From Burkholderia cenocepacia (GTDB taxonomy: Bacteria; Pseudomonadota; Gammaproteobacteria; Burkholderiales; Burkholderiaceae): 64,000 nucleotides of DNA. This document shows, piece by piece, positions 54,100 to 62,459 of this stretch (positions are counted from its first letter, which is position 1; the number at the start of each line of letters is the position of its first letter). The stretch is from NCBI RefSeq assembly GCF_014211915.1, contig NZ_CP060039.1, positions 3,443,574-3,507,573 of the forward strand, read 5' to 3'. The translations under genes and the position numbers were made by a program. Under the pieces are notes generated by a model. The model was not told the DNA's origin and ran no database searches. It worked only from the letters and a program-made list of their open reading frames with translations.

Positions 54100-55398
54100 A
54101 TGAAACGCAAGTCCCTGTTTGCACTCTCGGCCGTCGCGATCGTCGCGGCTGCCGCCCTCGTGCCGGTCCTGTGGCCGGGCAACGACACGCTGCACGGCGC
54201 TGCCGCCGTCGCGGCCACGCCGGCCGACCAGGCCGCGCTGATCAAGAAGGGCGAGTACCTCGCGCGCGTCGGCGACTGTATCGCGTGCCACACCGTGCGC
54301 GGCGGCAAGTCGTTCGCGGGCGGCCTGCCGATGGCGACGCCGTTCGGCACGATGTACACCCCGAACATCACGCCGGACGACCAGAACGGTATCGGCAAGT
54401 GGACGTCGGACGACTTCTACCGCGCGATGCACACGGGTCGCTCGAAGGACGGCAGCCTGCTGTACCCGGGCTTCCCGTTCGCGAGCTACACGAAGGTCAC
54501 GCGCGCCGACTCGGATGCGATCTACGCGTACCTGCGTTCGGTCCCGCCGGTGTCGGTACCGAGCCGTCCGCACGAACTGAAGTTCCCGTTCAACAACCGC
54601 AACCTGCTGATCGGCTGGCGCACGCTGTTCTTCAAGGAAGGCGAATACAAGCCGGACCCGACGAAGTCGGTCGAATGGAACCGCGGCGCGTATCTCGTCG
54701 AAGGCCTCGGCCACTGCTCGATGTGCCACACGTCGATCAACATGATGGGCGGCCCGGTGAGCTCGTCGGCGTTCGCCGGCGGCCTGATCCCGCTGCAGAA
54801 CTGGTATGCGCCGTCGCTGACGAACGACAAGGAACTCGGCCTCGGCGACTGGCACGTGCAGGAGCTGTCCGACCTGCTGCAGGCCGGCGTGTCGCAGAAG
54901 GGTGCGGTATTCGGCCCGATGGCGGACGTGGTGCACAACAGCCTGCAGTACATGACCGACGAAGATACGCGCGCGATGTCGACGTACCTGAAGTCGATCC
55001 CGCAGAAGGCTGAAGCGCCGAAGAACATGCAGTACGAGCCGTCGAAGCAGTTCGGCAACGCGCTGTTCGACCAGGGCAAGAAGATCTACGCGGACAACTG
55101 CGCGACCTGCCACGCCGAAACCGGCGCCGGCAAGCCGCCGGCCTATCCGCCGCTCGCGGGCAACCACTCGATCATGATGGAATCGGCGGTCAACCCGATC
55201 CGCATGGTGCTGAATGGCGGCTACCCGCCGAGCACGTTCAAGAATCCGCGTCCGTATGGGATGCCGCCGTTCGCGCAGTCGCTGTCGAACCAGGAAGTCG
55301 CGGCGGTCGTCACGTATATCCGGATGTCTTGGGGTAACAACGGTACGCCGATCTCGCCGCAACAGGTGAGCGACCTGCGTTCCGCGCCGCTCGACTAA
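54100..55398 (+). CDS. Trihaem cytochrome c (alcohol/gluconate dehydrogenase subunit-like)
   Basis: The 432-residue precursor has an N-terminal hydrophobic segment (LFALSAVAIVAAAALVPVL) acting as signal or anchor. Three haem sites, CIACH (about 60-64), CSMCH (about 206-210) and CATCH (about 334-338), are each in a class I-type domain. Spacing and flanking motifs (KKGEYLARVGDCIACHT, MYTPNITPDDQNGIGKW, WNRGAYLVEGLGHCSMCHT) match the membrane cytochrome subunit of alcohol dehydrogenase or gluconate 2-dehydrogenase. The large catalytic subunit is not adjacent, so the electron donor is unknown. A terminator follows. Confidence 0.9.
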   Translation: MKRKSLFALSAVAIVAAAALVPVLWPGNDTLHGAAAVAATPADQAALIKKGEYLARVGDCIACHTVRGGKSFAGGLPMATPFGTMYTPNITPDDQNGIGKWTSDDFYRAMHTGRSKDGSLLYPGFPFASYTKVTRADSDAIYAYLRSVPPVSVPSRPHELKFPFNNRNLLIGWRTLFFKEGEYKPDPTKSVEWNRGAYLVEGLGHCSMCHTSINMMGGPVSSSAFAGGLIPLQNWYAPSLTNDKELGLGDWHVQELSDLLQAGVSQKGAVFGPMADVVHNSLQYMTDEDTRAMSTYLKSIPQKAEAPKNMQYEPSKQFGNALFDQGKKIYADNCATCHAETGAGKPPAYPPLAGNHSIMMESAVNPIRMVLNGGYPPSTFKNPRPYGMPPFAQSLSNQEVAAVVTYIRMSWGNNGTPISPQQVSDLRSAPLD

Positions 55399-55416
55399 GA
55401 AGCGGCTCACACAAAC

Positions 55417-55456
55417 GGGGCGCGGCTGCGGGAAACCGCGGCCGCGCCCTTTTGCT
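55417..55456 (+). terminator. Terminator downstream of the cytochrome operon
   Basis: ggcgcggc and gccgcgcc arms with the inner gcgg/ccgc extension close around GAAA. They are followed by TTTTGCTTTTT. It separates the cytochrome pair from rhlE. Confidence 0.8.
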
Positions 55457-55535
55457 TTTTGGCTGTTTAGCGATGCAGGTTTGCCGCGCGGGCCGCGCGC
55501 TGCATCGCCGATCATAAAACTCAAGAGTGGTATCT

Positions 55536-56978
55536 ATGTCTTTCGAATCTCTCGGCCTGGCCGAACCGCTGGTCAAGGCGGTCAACGAGCTCGGCTACAC
55601 GTCGCCGACTCCGATCCAGCAGCAGGCGATCCCGGCCGTCCTCGGCGGCGGCGACCTGCTCGCCGGCGCACAAACCGGCACCGGCAAGACCGCCGGCTTC
55701 ACGCTGCCGATCCTGCAACGCCTGCACACGTTCTACGCCGAGCACCGTGGCGCGAAGCGCGCGGTGCGCGCGCTGATCCTCACGCCGACGCGCGAACTCG
55801 CCGCCCAGGTCGAGGAAAGCGTGCGTGCGTACAGCAAGTACCTGAAGCTGCGCTCGACCGTGATGTTCGGCGGCGTCAGCATCAATCCGCAGATCGATGC
55901 GCTCAAGCGCGGCGTCGACATCGTCGTCGCGACGCCGGGCCGCCTGCTCGACCACATGCAGCAGAAGACCATCGACCTGTCGGATCTCGACATCCTCGTG
56001 CTCGACGAAGCCGACCGGATGCTCGACATGGGCTTCATCCACGACATCAAGCGCGTGCTCGCGAAGCTGCCGCCGCAGCGCCAGAACCTGCTGTTCTCGG
56101 CGACCTTCTCGGATGAAATCAAGGCGCTCGCCGACAGCCTGCTCGACTCGCCCGCGCTGATCGAGGTCGCCCGCCGCAACACGACCGCCGAGAGCGTCGC
56201 GCAGAAGATCCACCCGGTCGACCGCGACCGCAAGCGCGAGCTGCTCACGCACCTGATCCGCGAACACAACTGGTTCCAGGTGCTCGTGTTCACGCGCACC
56301 AAGCACGGCGCGAACCGGCTCGCCGAGCAGCTGACGAAGGACGGCATCAGCGCGATGGCGATCCACGGCAACAAGAGCCAGTCGGCCCGCACGCGCGCGC
56401 TGGCCGAGTTCAAGAACAGCACGCTGCAGGTGCTCGTCGCGACCGACATCGCCGCGCGCGGGATCGACATCGACCAGCTGCCGCACGTCGTCAACTTCGA
56501 TCTGCCGAACGTGCCCGAGGATTACGTGCACCGCATCGGCCGCACGGGCCGCGCGGGCGCGACCGGCGAAGCCGTGTCGCTCGTGTGCGTCGACGAGAAG
56601 CAGTTGCTGCGCGACATCGAGCGGCTGATCAAGCGCGAGATCCCGCAGGAAGTGATCGCGGGCTTCGAACCCGATCCGAACGCGAAGCCGGAGCCGATCC
56701 AGCAACGCCGCGGGCAGCAGCAACCGCGCGGCGGTGGCGGTGGTGGCGGCAATCGCCAGCCGCGTGCCGGCGGCTCAGGCCAGCCGGCCGCGAAACGCGA
56801 CGGCAACGCGCAACCGAAGGCTGCGCAGCAGAAGGCCGCGAAGCCGCGCACGCAAGGCAGCGCCGCCGGTAATGGCGGACGTCCTGCAGGTGGCGGCAAC
56901 GGCGCCCGCCCGGCAAGCGGCAACGCCGCGCATCCGAACCGCAACCGTTCGTCGCGCAGCGGCCAGCGCGGTCACTGA
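55536..56978 (+). CDS. rhlE: DEAD-box ATP-dependent RNA helicase, RhlE type
   Basis: The 480-residue helicase shows all motifs in order: Q motif [13 protein letters not shown], motif [31 protein letters not shown] (in [14 protein letters not shown]), SAT, then in the second RecA domain [32 protein letters not shown] and [10 protein letters not shown]. After residue 385 comes a low-complexity Gly/Arg/Gln/Asn-rich tail typical of RhlE proteins, likely for RNA binding. The ATG at 55536 was chosen over GTG 55527. It probably acts in ribosome assembly or RNA turnover. It overlaps the convergent gene by 7 bp. Confidence 0.94.
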   Translation: MSFESLGLAEPLVKAVNELGYTSPTPIQQQAIPAVLGGGDLLAGAQTGTGKTAGFTLPILQRLHTFYAEHRGAKRAVRALILTPTRELAAQVEESVRAYSKYLKLRSTVMFGGVSINPQIDALKRGVDIVVATPGRLLDHMQQKTIDLSDLDILVLDEADRMLDMGFIHDIKRVLAKLPPQRQNLLFSATFSDEIKALADSLLDSPALIEVARRNTTAESVAQKIHPVDRDRKRELLTHLIREHNWFQVLVFTRTKHGANRLAEQLTKDGISAMAIHGNKSQSARTRALAEFKNSTLQVLVATDIAARGIDIDQLPHVVNFDLPNVPEDYVHRIGRTGRAGATGEAVSLVCVDEKQLLRDIERLIKREIPQEVIAGFEPDPNAKPEPIQQRRGQQQPRGGGGGGGNRQPRAGGSGQPAAKRDGNAQPKAAQQKAAKPRTQGSAAGNGGRPAGGGNGARPASGNAAHPNRNRSSRSGQRGH

Positions 56979-57478
56979 AGCCGCGCGGCCGCGCGCCGCA
57001 GGTGCTCGATCTGGCGTTGCCAGCGTGCGAGCACCGCGGCGCGCTCCCCTTCCAGCGTGAACGTGACGCCGGTCGCGAGACGCGCATAGCCGACCCGCTG
57101 CGCATCGCCGTGCGCGATCGTCGCGGCGAATCCGGCCAGGCCGCCGAAGTCCCCTTCGAGCGGCGCCATCTCCAGTTGCGCCTGAAAGAACGCGCCGTCC
57201 GCGACGAGCGTCAACGCGGCCGTGCGCCGTTGCGCGATCGCGCGCGCCGCCCGCGACTGCGGCCAGAGCGCGATCAACAGCGTGCGCGCATCGTGTGCAT
57301 AGATCTCGCCGACGCCGAGCAGCGTCGTGCGCAACTGGCCGTCGTCGGTCGCGACGATCAGCGACGCGGCGAGGTCGGCATGACGCTCGAGTGCGGTGCC
57401 GTCGAACAGCGACACGACGGCGGACGGCCACGCGTCGAACGTCCATTGTTCGAGCGCGTGGCGATGGGTATCGGTCAT
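56972..57478 (-). CDS. Pyridoxamine 5'-phosphate oxidase-like flavin-binding protein
   Basis: The 168-residue protein has a split-barrel layout: [44 protein letters not shown] corresponds to the early strands, [28 protein letters not shown] to the phosphate-contacting strand region. A C-terminal helix-rich tail follows. This suggests a PNPOx-like flavin-binding protein, but no catalytic residues can be assigned, so it may be a general reductase or storage protein. Its end overlaps the rhlE end by 7 bp in convergent orientation. Confidence 0.65.
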   Translation of the reverse strand: MTDTHRHALEQWTFDAWPSAVVSLFDGTALERHADLAASLIVATDDGQLRTTLLGVGEIYAHDARTLLIALWPQSRAARAIAQRRTAALTLVADGAFFQAQLEMAPLEGDFGGLAGFAATIAHGDAQRVGYARLATGVTFTLEGERAAVLARWQRQIEHLRRAAARLQ

Positions 57479-57548
57479 GATGGCGTGGCCCGGGCGCGGA
57501 TCGGATGAGGATGCGTCAGCATACGCGCGCCGGGCCGTACCGCGGCGA

Positions 57549-58376
57549 TCAGCGCAGGAAAACGTGCCGCGTGATCTTCGTGAGCGGATAGTGGACGCCC
57601 GGCTGGATCTTCGCGGGCAGGTCGAGCGGCTTGAGCAGCATCTTCACGCACATGTCGGCCGACAGGTTGCGCCGCACCAGCGAGTTGATGCGCGCGGCGC
57701 GCTCGCGGTTGTACTGGCTGTCGCCGACGCGGTCCGGATAGCGGATCGCGAACACGTGGCGCAGCGCGATCTCGGAATCCTCGTTCTTGATTTCCATCAC
57801 GCGGCGCGCGAGGGCCCCGAGCACCGCGAGCCGGCCGTTGCCTTCGACCTGGTTGTACTTCTTGAAGAACTTGAAGAAGTGCTTGTAGTGACGCACTTCG
57901 TCGGTGCGGATGTTGTCGGTGATTTCCTTCAGCACCGGCTCGTCCGAGCATTCGTTGATCGCGCGATAGAGCGTGGCCGTGCCCGTCTCGACGACGCAGC
58001 GTGCGACCATTTCGAGCGCGCGGGTTTTCTCGAACGCCTCGACCGAGCAGGTCTTCGAATACTCGGCAAAGAAATTCGCGAAGGCGGTATCCCAGTCGAA
58101 CTCGGGCCACACGTGCGCGATGTACGCCTTCAGCGCGCGGCCGTGCTGCAATTCTTCGGGCTCCCATGCATTGTTGAGCCATGCGGAGACTTCCGGATCG
58201 TCATTGAAGAATTCGCTCAGATTGCTCGTATAGAGATCCGAGCCGCTCTCGATGAACGACGACGCGCACAGCAGCAGCAGCAGATCCTCGTTCGCGGCCG
58301 CACGCTGACGATCGATCCGGTTCAGGTCGATGTCCTCGATACGCCACGGCATCACATGCGTCGTTTTGGTGTCCAT
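57549..58376 (-). CDS. Ferritin-like (di-iron) domain protein
   Basis: The 275-residue, helix-rich protein has two E-x-x-H elements, EPEELQHGRAL (about residues 71-81) and RTDEVRHYKHFF (about 156-167). A further Glu lies in VETGTATLYRA between them, and SSFIESGSDLY supplies an earlier Glu. This is the ligand set of a four-helix di-iron ferritin-like site, as in desaturases or N-oxygenases. The substrate is unknown. It is 70 bp downstream of the pyridoxamine-oxidase-like gene's start on the same strand, and could share a transcript with it. Confidence 0.82.
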   Translation of the reverse strand: MDTKTTHVMPWRIEDIDLNRIDRQRAAANEDLLLLLCASSFIESGSDLYTSNLSEFFNDDPEVSAWLNNAWEPEELQHGRALKAYIAHVWPEFDWDTAFANFFAEYSKTCSVEAFEKTRALEMVARCVVETGTATLYRAINECSDEPVLKEITDNIRTDEVRHYKHFFKFFKKYNQVEGNGRLAVLGALARRVMEIKNEDSEIALRHVFAIRYPDRVGDSQYNRERAARINSLVRRNLSADMCVKMLLKPLDLPAKIQPGVHYPLTKITRHVFLR

Positions 58377-58703
58377 GGTAGTGCGCTCCCAGTCGTCGCG
58401 CGGAGGCCGGCCCATGCCTGGGGCACAGGCGCCAGCCGATCCGCAGGCGGCGTTTTACTTGCGTTTATAGTGAATCGGTCCGGCCGAACCATCTTGGCAT
58501 CTTAGCCGGACTTTGATGTTCGTGCTCCAGAGCACTGACCATACCCGACGGGCGCAGTTCCACGGCGTCTGTTGCCGTTCGTTAGATGAGTCCTTCAAAC
58601 CGCTTGCGCGCGTTCGATGGCAGGCGCCGCGCCAAATGAAAACGGGCGGCCGTCGGGCCGCCCGTGATGCCGGGAAACTGCAAAGGAAGCTGGAAGCGAT
58701 CCG
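58377..58703. other. Intergenic region between ggt and the ferritin-like gene
   Basis: Apart from the ggt terminator (listed separately), no gene is seen in these 327 bp. The promoter of the ferritin-like gene should lie near 58377-58480, around gcgtttatagtgaatcgg. Confidence 0.5.
58630..58665 (-). terminator. Terminator downstream of ggt
   Basis: acgggcggcc (58642-58651) pairs with ggccgcccgt (58656-58665) around GTCG. On the minus strand it is followed by ttttcattt. It ends the ggt transcript. Confidence 0.85.
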
Positions 58704-60344
58704 TCAGAAACCGGCCGCCAGCCCGTCGCGCCGGCTGTCGCTCGCGGCCACGTAGCCGCGCTCAGGATCGTCGGGATCGAGGCGCCAGACGAACTGCCCC
58801 GAGCCGAAATCCATGTAAGGATCGTCGATCGACTTGATCGTATGGCCGCGGGCGGCCAGCCCGTCGACGGTCGCGCGGTTCATCGTCGCCTCGACGTCGA
58901 GCGTGAAGTCGCGGTTGACCTTCCAGCGCGGCGCGCAACACGCGGCCTGCGGCTGCTGGCCATAGCCGAGCATCCGGATGATGGTTTGCAGGTGGCCCTG
59001 CGGCTGCATGTCGCCGCCCATCACGCCGAAGCTCATCACGGCCTCGGTGCGGCCGTCGACTTCCTCGGTGACGAACGCCGGAATGATCGTGTGGAACGGC
59101 CGCTTGCCGCCCGCGACGACGTTCGGCGAAGCCGGGTCCATCGAGAAGCCGTGCCCGCGGTTCTGCAGCGCAATGCCCGTGCCGGGGACGACGAGGCCCG
59201 AGCCGAAGCCCATGTAGTTCGACTGGATGAAGCTCACCATCATCCCGCGCTCGTCGGCCGCCGACAGGTAGATCGTGCCGCCGGAATGCGGACGGCCGGC
59301 GGCGAAGTGCGTGGCCCGCGCGCGATCGATCAGCTTCGCGCGTTCGGCGAGATACGCATCGTCGAGCATCTGTTCGGGCGTGACCTCCATCGCGCGCGGA
59401 TCGGCGACGTAGCGATAGACGTCCGCGAACGCGAGCTTCATCGCCTCGATCTGCAGATGCTGCGAATCGACCGAGTCGACCGGCCATTCGGTCACGCCCG
59501 CATGCTCGGCGATGCCGAGCGCGATCAGCGCGGCAATGCCCTGCCCGTTCGGCGGGATCTCGTGAATCGTGTGGCGGCCGAAGCGCTTGCCGATCGGCTC
59601 GACCCATTCCGGCCGGTACGCGCGCAGGTCGGCTTCGGTCAGCGCGCCGCCGCCTTCGCGCGCGAAGGCGGCGATCCGCTCGGCGAGCGCCCCTTCGTAG
59701 AACGCACGGGCGCCGTCCTTCGCGAGCGTGCGCAGCGTCTGTGCATGACCAGGCAGGCACACGCGTTCGCCGACGAGCGGCGCGCGGCCGCGCGGCATGA
59801 AGGTGTCCGCGAAGCCCGGCAGGCCCTGCAGTTCGGGAACGGCCGCGGCCCACTTGTGCGCGACGATCGGCGGCACCGAATAGCCGCGCTCCGCGATCTC
59901 GATCGCCGGCTCGAGCAGGTCCGCGAACGGCAGCGAACCGAACTTCGCGTGCAGCGCTTCCCAGCCCGCGATGACGCCCGGCACGGTGACGGTGTCCCAG
60001 CCGCGCGTCGGCTTGTTCGCGATGCCGCGCGCATCCTCGCCGTGGCGCTTGCGGAAGTAGTCGACGTTCCAGGCGGCCGGCGCGACGCCCGATGCGTTCA
60101 GCCCGGACAACCGCTCGCCGTCCCACACGAGCGCGAATGCATCGCCGCCGAGCCCGCACGACACGGGCTCGACGACCGTGATCGCGGCGGCGGCGGCCAG
60201 CGCCGCGTCCACCGCGTTACCGCCCTTCCACAGCATCCGCAGCCCGGCCTGCGCAGCCAGCGGGTGCGACGTCGACACGACGTTGCGCGCGAACACCGGA
60301 ATGCGGGTCGTCGGATACGGGTTGTGCCAGTTGAAGCCACTCAT
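58704..60344 (-). CDS. ggt: Gamma-glutamyltransferase family protein
   Basis: The 546-residue protein of the Ntn-hydrolase superfamily is made as one chain and expected to self-cleave before a Thr nucleophile. It is seen here in HSGGTIYLSAADERGMM (Thr near residue 355). The N-terminal subunit has VVSTSHPLAAQAGLRMLWKGGNAVDAALAAAAA and EPVSCGLGGDAFALV. The later MSFGVMGGDMQPQGHLQ is also a family signature. No secretion signal is evident, so this may be a cytoplasmic acylase-like member rather than periplasmic glutathione hydrolase. The start MSGFNWHN follows GAGGTGG. It is divergent from the glpR-like gene. Confidence 0.9.
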   Translation of the reverse strand: MSGFNWHNPYPTTRIPVFARNVVSTSHPLAAQAGLRMLWKGGNAVDAALAAAAAITVVEPVSCGLGGDAFALVWDGERLSGLNASGVAPAAWNVDYFRKRHGEDARGIANKPTRGWDTVTVPGVIAGWEALHAKFGSLPFADLLEPAIEIAERGYSVPPIVAHKWAAAVPELQGLPGFADTFMPRGRAPLVGERVCLPGHAQTLRTLAKDGARAFYEGALAERIAAFAREGGGALTEADLRAYRPEWVEPIGKRFGRHTIHEIPPNGQGIAALIALGIAEHAGVTEWPVDSVDSQHLQIEAMKLAFADVYRYVADPRAMEVTPEQMLDDAYLAERAKLIDRARATHFAAGRPHSGGTIYLSAADERGMMVSFIQSNYMGFGSGLVVPGTGIALQNRGHGFSMDPASPNVVAGGKRPFHTIIPAFVTEEVDGRTEAVMSFGVMGGDMQPQGHLQTIIRMLGYGQQPQAACCAPRWKVNRDFTLDVEATMNRATVDGLAARGHTIKSIDDPYMDFGSGQFVWRLDPDDPERGYVAASDSRRDGLAAGF

Positions 60345-60429
60345 CGATACCACCTCGTCGAAAGCTGAATGAACGTGCCCGCGCGAGCGGGCAATCCGCC
60401 ATTGCAGCGCGATCAGCGCCATCGCGCAA

Positions 60430-60472
60430 ATTCATTTGTCACATGAATCCATGCAATTCACGCATGAATTGC
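60430..60472. promoter_or_regulatory. Two inverted repeats in the ggt/glpR divergent promoter region
   Basis: attcat-N7-atgaat (60430-60448) is followed by the perfect repeat gcaattca-N4-tgaattgc (60453-60472). Both sit in A+T-rich DNA and share ATTCA half-sites. They may form a double operator controlling ggt, the regulator, or both. Confidence 0.5.
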
Positions 60473-60555
60473 GTGCGCCGACGGCAGGCAGGCCGGCCGA
60501 ACGCCGTTACCGCCCTTACAATACCCGCTCCGTCTCACGACACGACCATCGAGCC

Positions 60556-61334
60556 ATGACCCGAGATCCCCGCCTCACCCTCAACGCGCGTCAGCAGGAA
60601 TTGCTCGAATGGGTGCAGCGCGACGGCTTCGTGACCGTCGACGATCTCGCCGCGCACTTCGCGGTGACGCCGCAGACGATCCGCCGCGACGTGAACTGGC
60701 TCGCCGACCTGAACCTGCTGCGCCGCTACCACGGCGGCGCGAGCCTGCCGACCAGCTCGGAGAACGTGTCGTACACGGCGCGCCAGCGGATGTTCCACGA
60801 CGAGAAGCGGCGCATCGCGGCGCTCGCGGCGTCGCACATTCCCGACCAGGCGTCGCTGTTCATCAACCTCGGCACGACGACCGAGGAAGTCGCGCGCGCG
60901 CTGAACCGCCATCACGGGCTGCACGTGATCACCAACAACCTGAACGTCGCGTCGATGATGAGCGGCTACCCGACTGCGAGGTGCTGATCACCGGCGGCAT
61001 CGTGCGGCCGTGGGACAAGGGCATCGTCGGCGAGCTCGCGATCGACTTCATCCGCCAGTTCAAGGTCGACTACGCGATCATCGGCACGTCGGCGATCGAG
61101 GCCGACGGCACGCTGCGCGATTTCGACACGCGCGAGGTGCGCGTCGCCGAGGCGATCATGCAGCATGCGCGCACGGTCTACCTCGTGACCGACCATTCGA
61201 AGGTCGGCCGCCCGGCGCTGGTGCGCCAGGGCCATCTGAGCCAGGTGCACGCGCTCTTCACCGACAAGCCGCTGCCGCCCGAAATGGCCGACACGGTGGC
61301 CGCCGCCGGCACGCAGGTGTACGTCGCGGAATGA
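60556..61334 (+). pseudogene. glpR: DeoR-family repressor (GlpR-like), interrupted by a one-base deletion
   Basis: The N-terminal DeoR winged helix (LNARQQELLEWVQRDGFVTV, HFAVTPQTIRRDVNWL) and first half of the sugar-phosphate sensor domain (FINLGTTTEEVARAL, ITNNLNVA) read to GYP. The rest (DCEVLITGGIVRPWDKGIVG, GTSAIEADGTLRDFD) is in the next frame. Adding one base at the C run 60969-60971 restores a protein of about 259 residues. The gene lies 1.1 kb before glpD, as expected for a glycerol 3-phosphate repressor. If the break is real, glpD would be derepressed; more probably it is a consensus error. Confidence 0.82.
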
Positions 61335-61635
61335 CGGTTGCGATGCTGCACCGCACCTGAAACTTCAAGTGAAATCAAGAAGTTGGCGCCGCGCGCGGAC
61401 CGCTCGTGGCGTGCGTTTCTGTCAAACGGAAAATTAACGGGGCACGATTTGTCGTTGCCCGCGCACTCGACTAGACTCCAGTTCCCCGGCCCGTTCGCCG
61501 ATCCGCCTGTGCCAGGGCGGTGCGAATCGCAGGCCGGCGAATGCAGCTTTTCCCCCCAAGCCATACCCTCGCGGGGTATCGCGCGGCGGCGTATGCGCCG
61601 GCCGCGCGGGCAGTCTGATTGCCACGGAGAGAACG
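61335..61635. other. Intergenic region between glpR and the small hypothetical gene
   Basis: No gene is seen in these 301 bp. A possible promoter is TTGTCG (61449-61454) with TAGACT (61472-61477), 17-bp spacing, reading toward the next gene. Confidence 0.45.
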
Positions 61636-61833
61636 ATGCTGAGTCCGCATGAATTCGCCACGCTCTTGCTTGTGAAGGACGCGCCTGATCAGCGCGACAT
61701 GGATCGGGATGAACTGGACATCCTGCTCGAACAACAGCTCGTCCGCCTGGAAGGGCTCGGCTCGGGGCGCAAATACTGCGTGACCGAGACCGGCGACGCC
61801 GCGCTGCGATCCATCAAGTACCGCTATTCGTAA
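61636..61833 (+). CDS. Small hypothetical protein, possible winged-helix
   Basis: The 65-residue protein (MLSPHEFATLLLVKDAPDQR...) ends with ELDILLEQQLVRLE, a short basic loop and RKYCVTETGDAALRSI. This helix / wing-like strand pattern resembles the last part of winged-helix DNA-binding domains. A GGAGAGAACG ribosome-binding site precedes the ATG. It has no close neighbour on its strand. The role is unknown. Confidence 0.65.
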   Translation: MLSPHEFATLLLVKDAPDQRDMDRDELDILLEQQLVRLEGLGSGRKYCVTETGDAALRSIKYRYS

Positions 61834-61928
61834 GCCCCGCTGTTCCCTGACCTGAACCCGATCGCGCGGCCGGCATCCGGCCGCGCGGTCGTTCCTGCCT
61901 TCCCTCTGCCCGTTCGGCGCCGCCGGCT

Positions 61929-62297
61929 TCAGCCGCCGCGCAGCGTCGGGTCGACCGCCGCCCGCCAGCTGATGGCCTGCGCGCGCGCGCCGTTGAAATA
62001 GGCGACCCAGTCGGCGCGTGCCGCCGCGTCAGGCGCCACATAGTGGGTCGAGAGTTCGTTTACGAACGCACAATAGTTCGCTTCGGTCAGCCCGCGATAC
62101 CGTTTCGCCACATACGCGTCGTACAGCGTCGAGTAGACCGGCTGCGCGTCCGCGCCCCAGTCGCGCGCCGCGCCGCCGCACGACGTCTGCAGGTCGACGA
62201 ACGACGGCGCCCGCCAGTTGCCGGCAAGCGGCGGCATCCCCGCACTGCACCCCGCCAGAAGCACGGCGCACGCGCCGGCCCACATCCCAATACGCAT
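61929..62297 (-). CDS. Small putative lipoprotein of unknown function
   Basis: The 122-residue precursor has a lipoprotein signal with lipobox LLAGCS (Cys 17). The mature protein contains NWRAPSFVDLQTSC, YSTLYDAYVAKRYRGLTEANYCAFVNELSTHYVAP, with two further Cys that might pair. I recognise no domain. It is convergent with the small hypothetical gene and divergent from glpD, separated from it by 162 bp. Confidence 0.72.
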   Translation of the reverse strand: MRIGMWAGACAVLLAGCSAGMPPLAGNWRAPSFVDLQTSCGGAARDWGADAQPVYSTLYDAYVAKRYRGLTEANYCAFVNELSTHYVAPDAAARADWVAYFNGARAQAISWRAAVDPTLRGG

Positions 62298-62369
62298 GAT
62301 TCACCTCGCGAAACGGTCGATTCCGCCAGTATCGTCCGGGATCGTGTCACGCGCTACTGGCCCCGCTTT

Positions 62370-62432
62370 TTCGAACTTTACTTTTTCGATTTCGTTCGTT
62401 AAATTTCGAATTCGAACATTTCATGTTCGCCC
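62370..62432. promoter_or_regulatory. Cluster of TTCG-type repeats, candidate GlpR operators
   Basis: ttcgaac, ttcgatttcgttcg, ttcgaattcgaac and gttcgcc recur within 60 A+T-rich bases just before glpD. The core TTCG-AATT-CGAA is a perfect palindrome. The pattern resembles the TTCGWWCGAA-like operator known for E. coli GlpR, and a GlpR-like gene lies 1.1 kb upstream. Confidence 0.55.
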
Positions 62433-62459
62433 TATTTCAACAGACGATAAGGACAGCAG

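Noticed and set aside
58762..60159. Second minus-strand frame within ggt
   Set aside because: Arg-rich translation from a shifted frame of a conserved gene, with no start signal.
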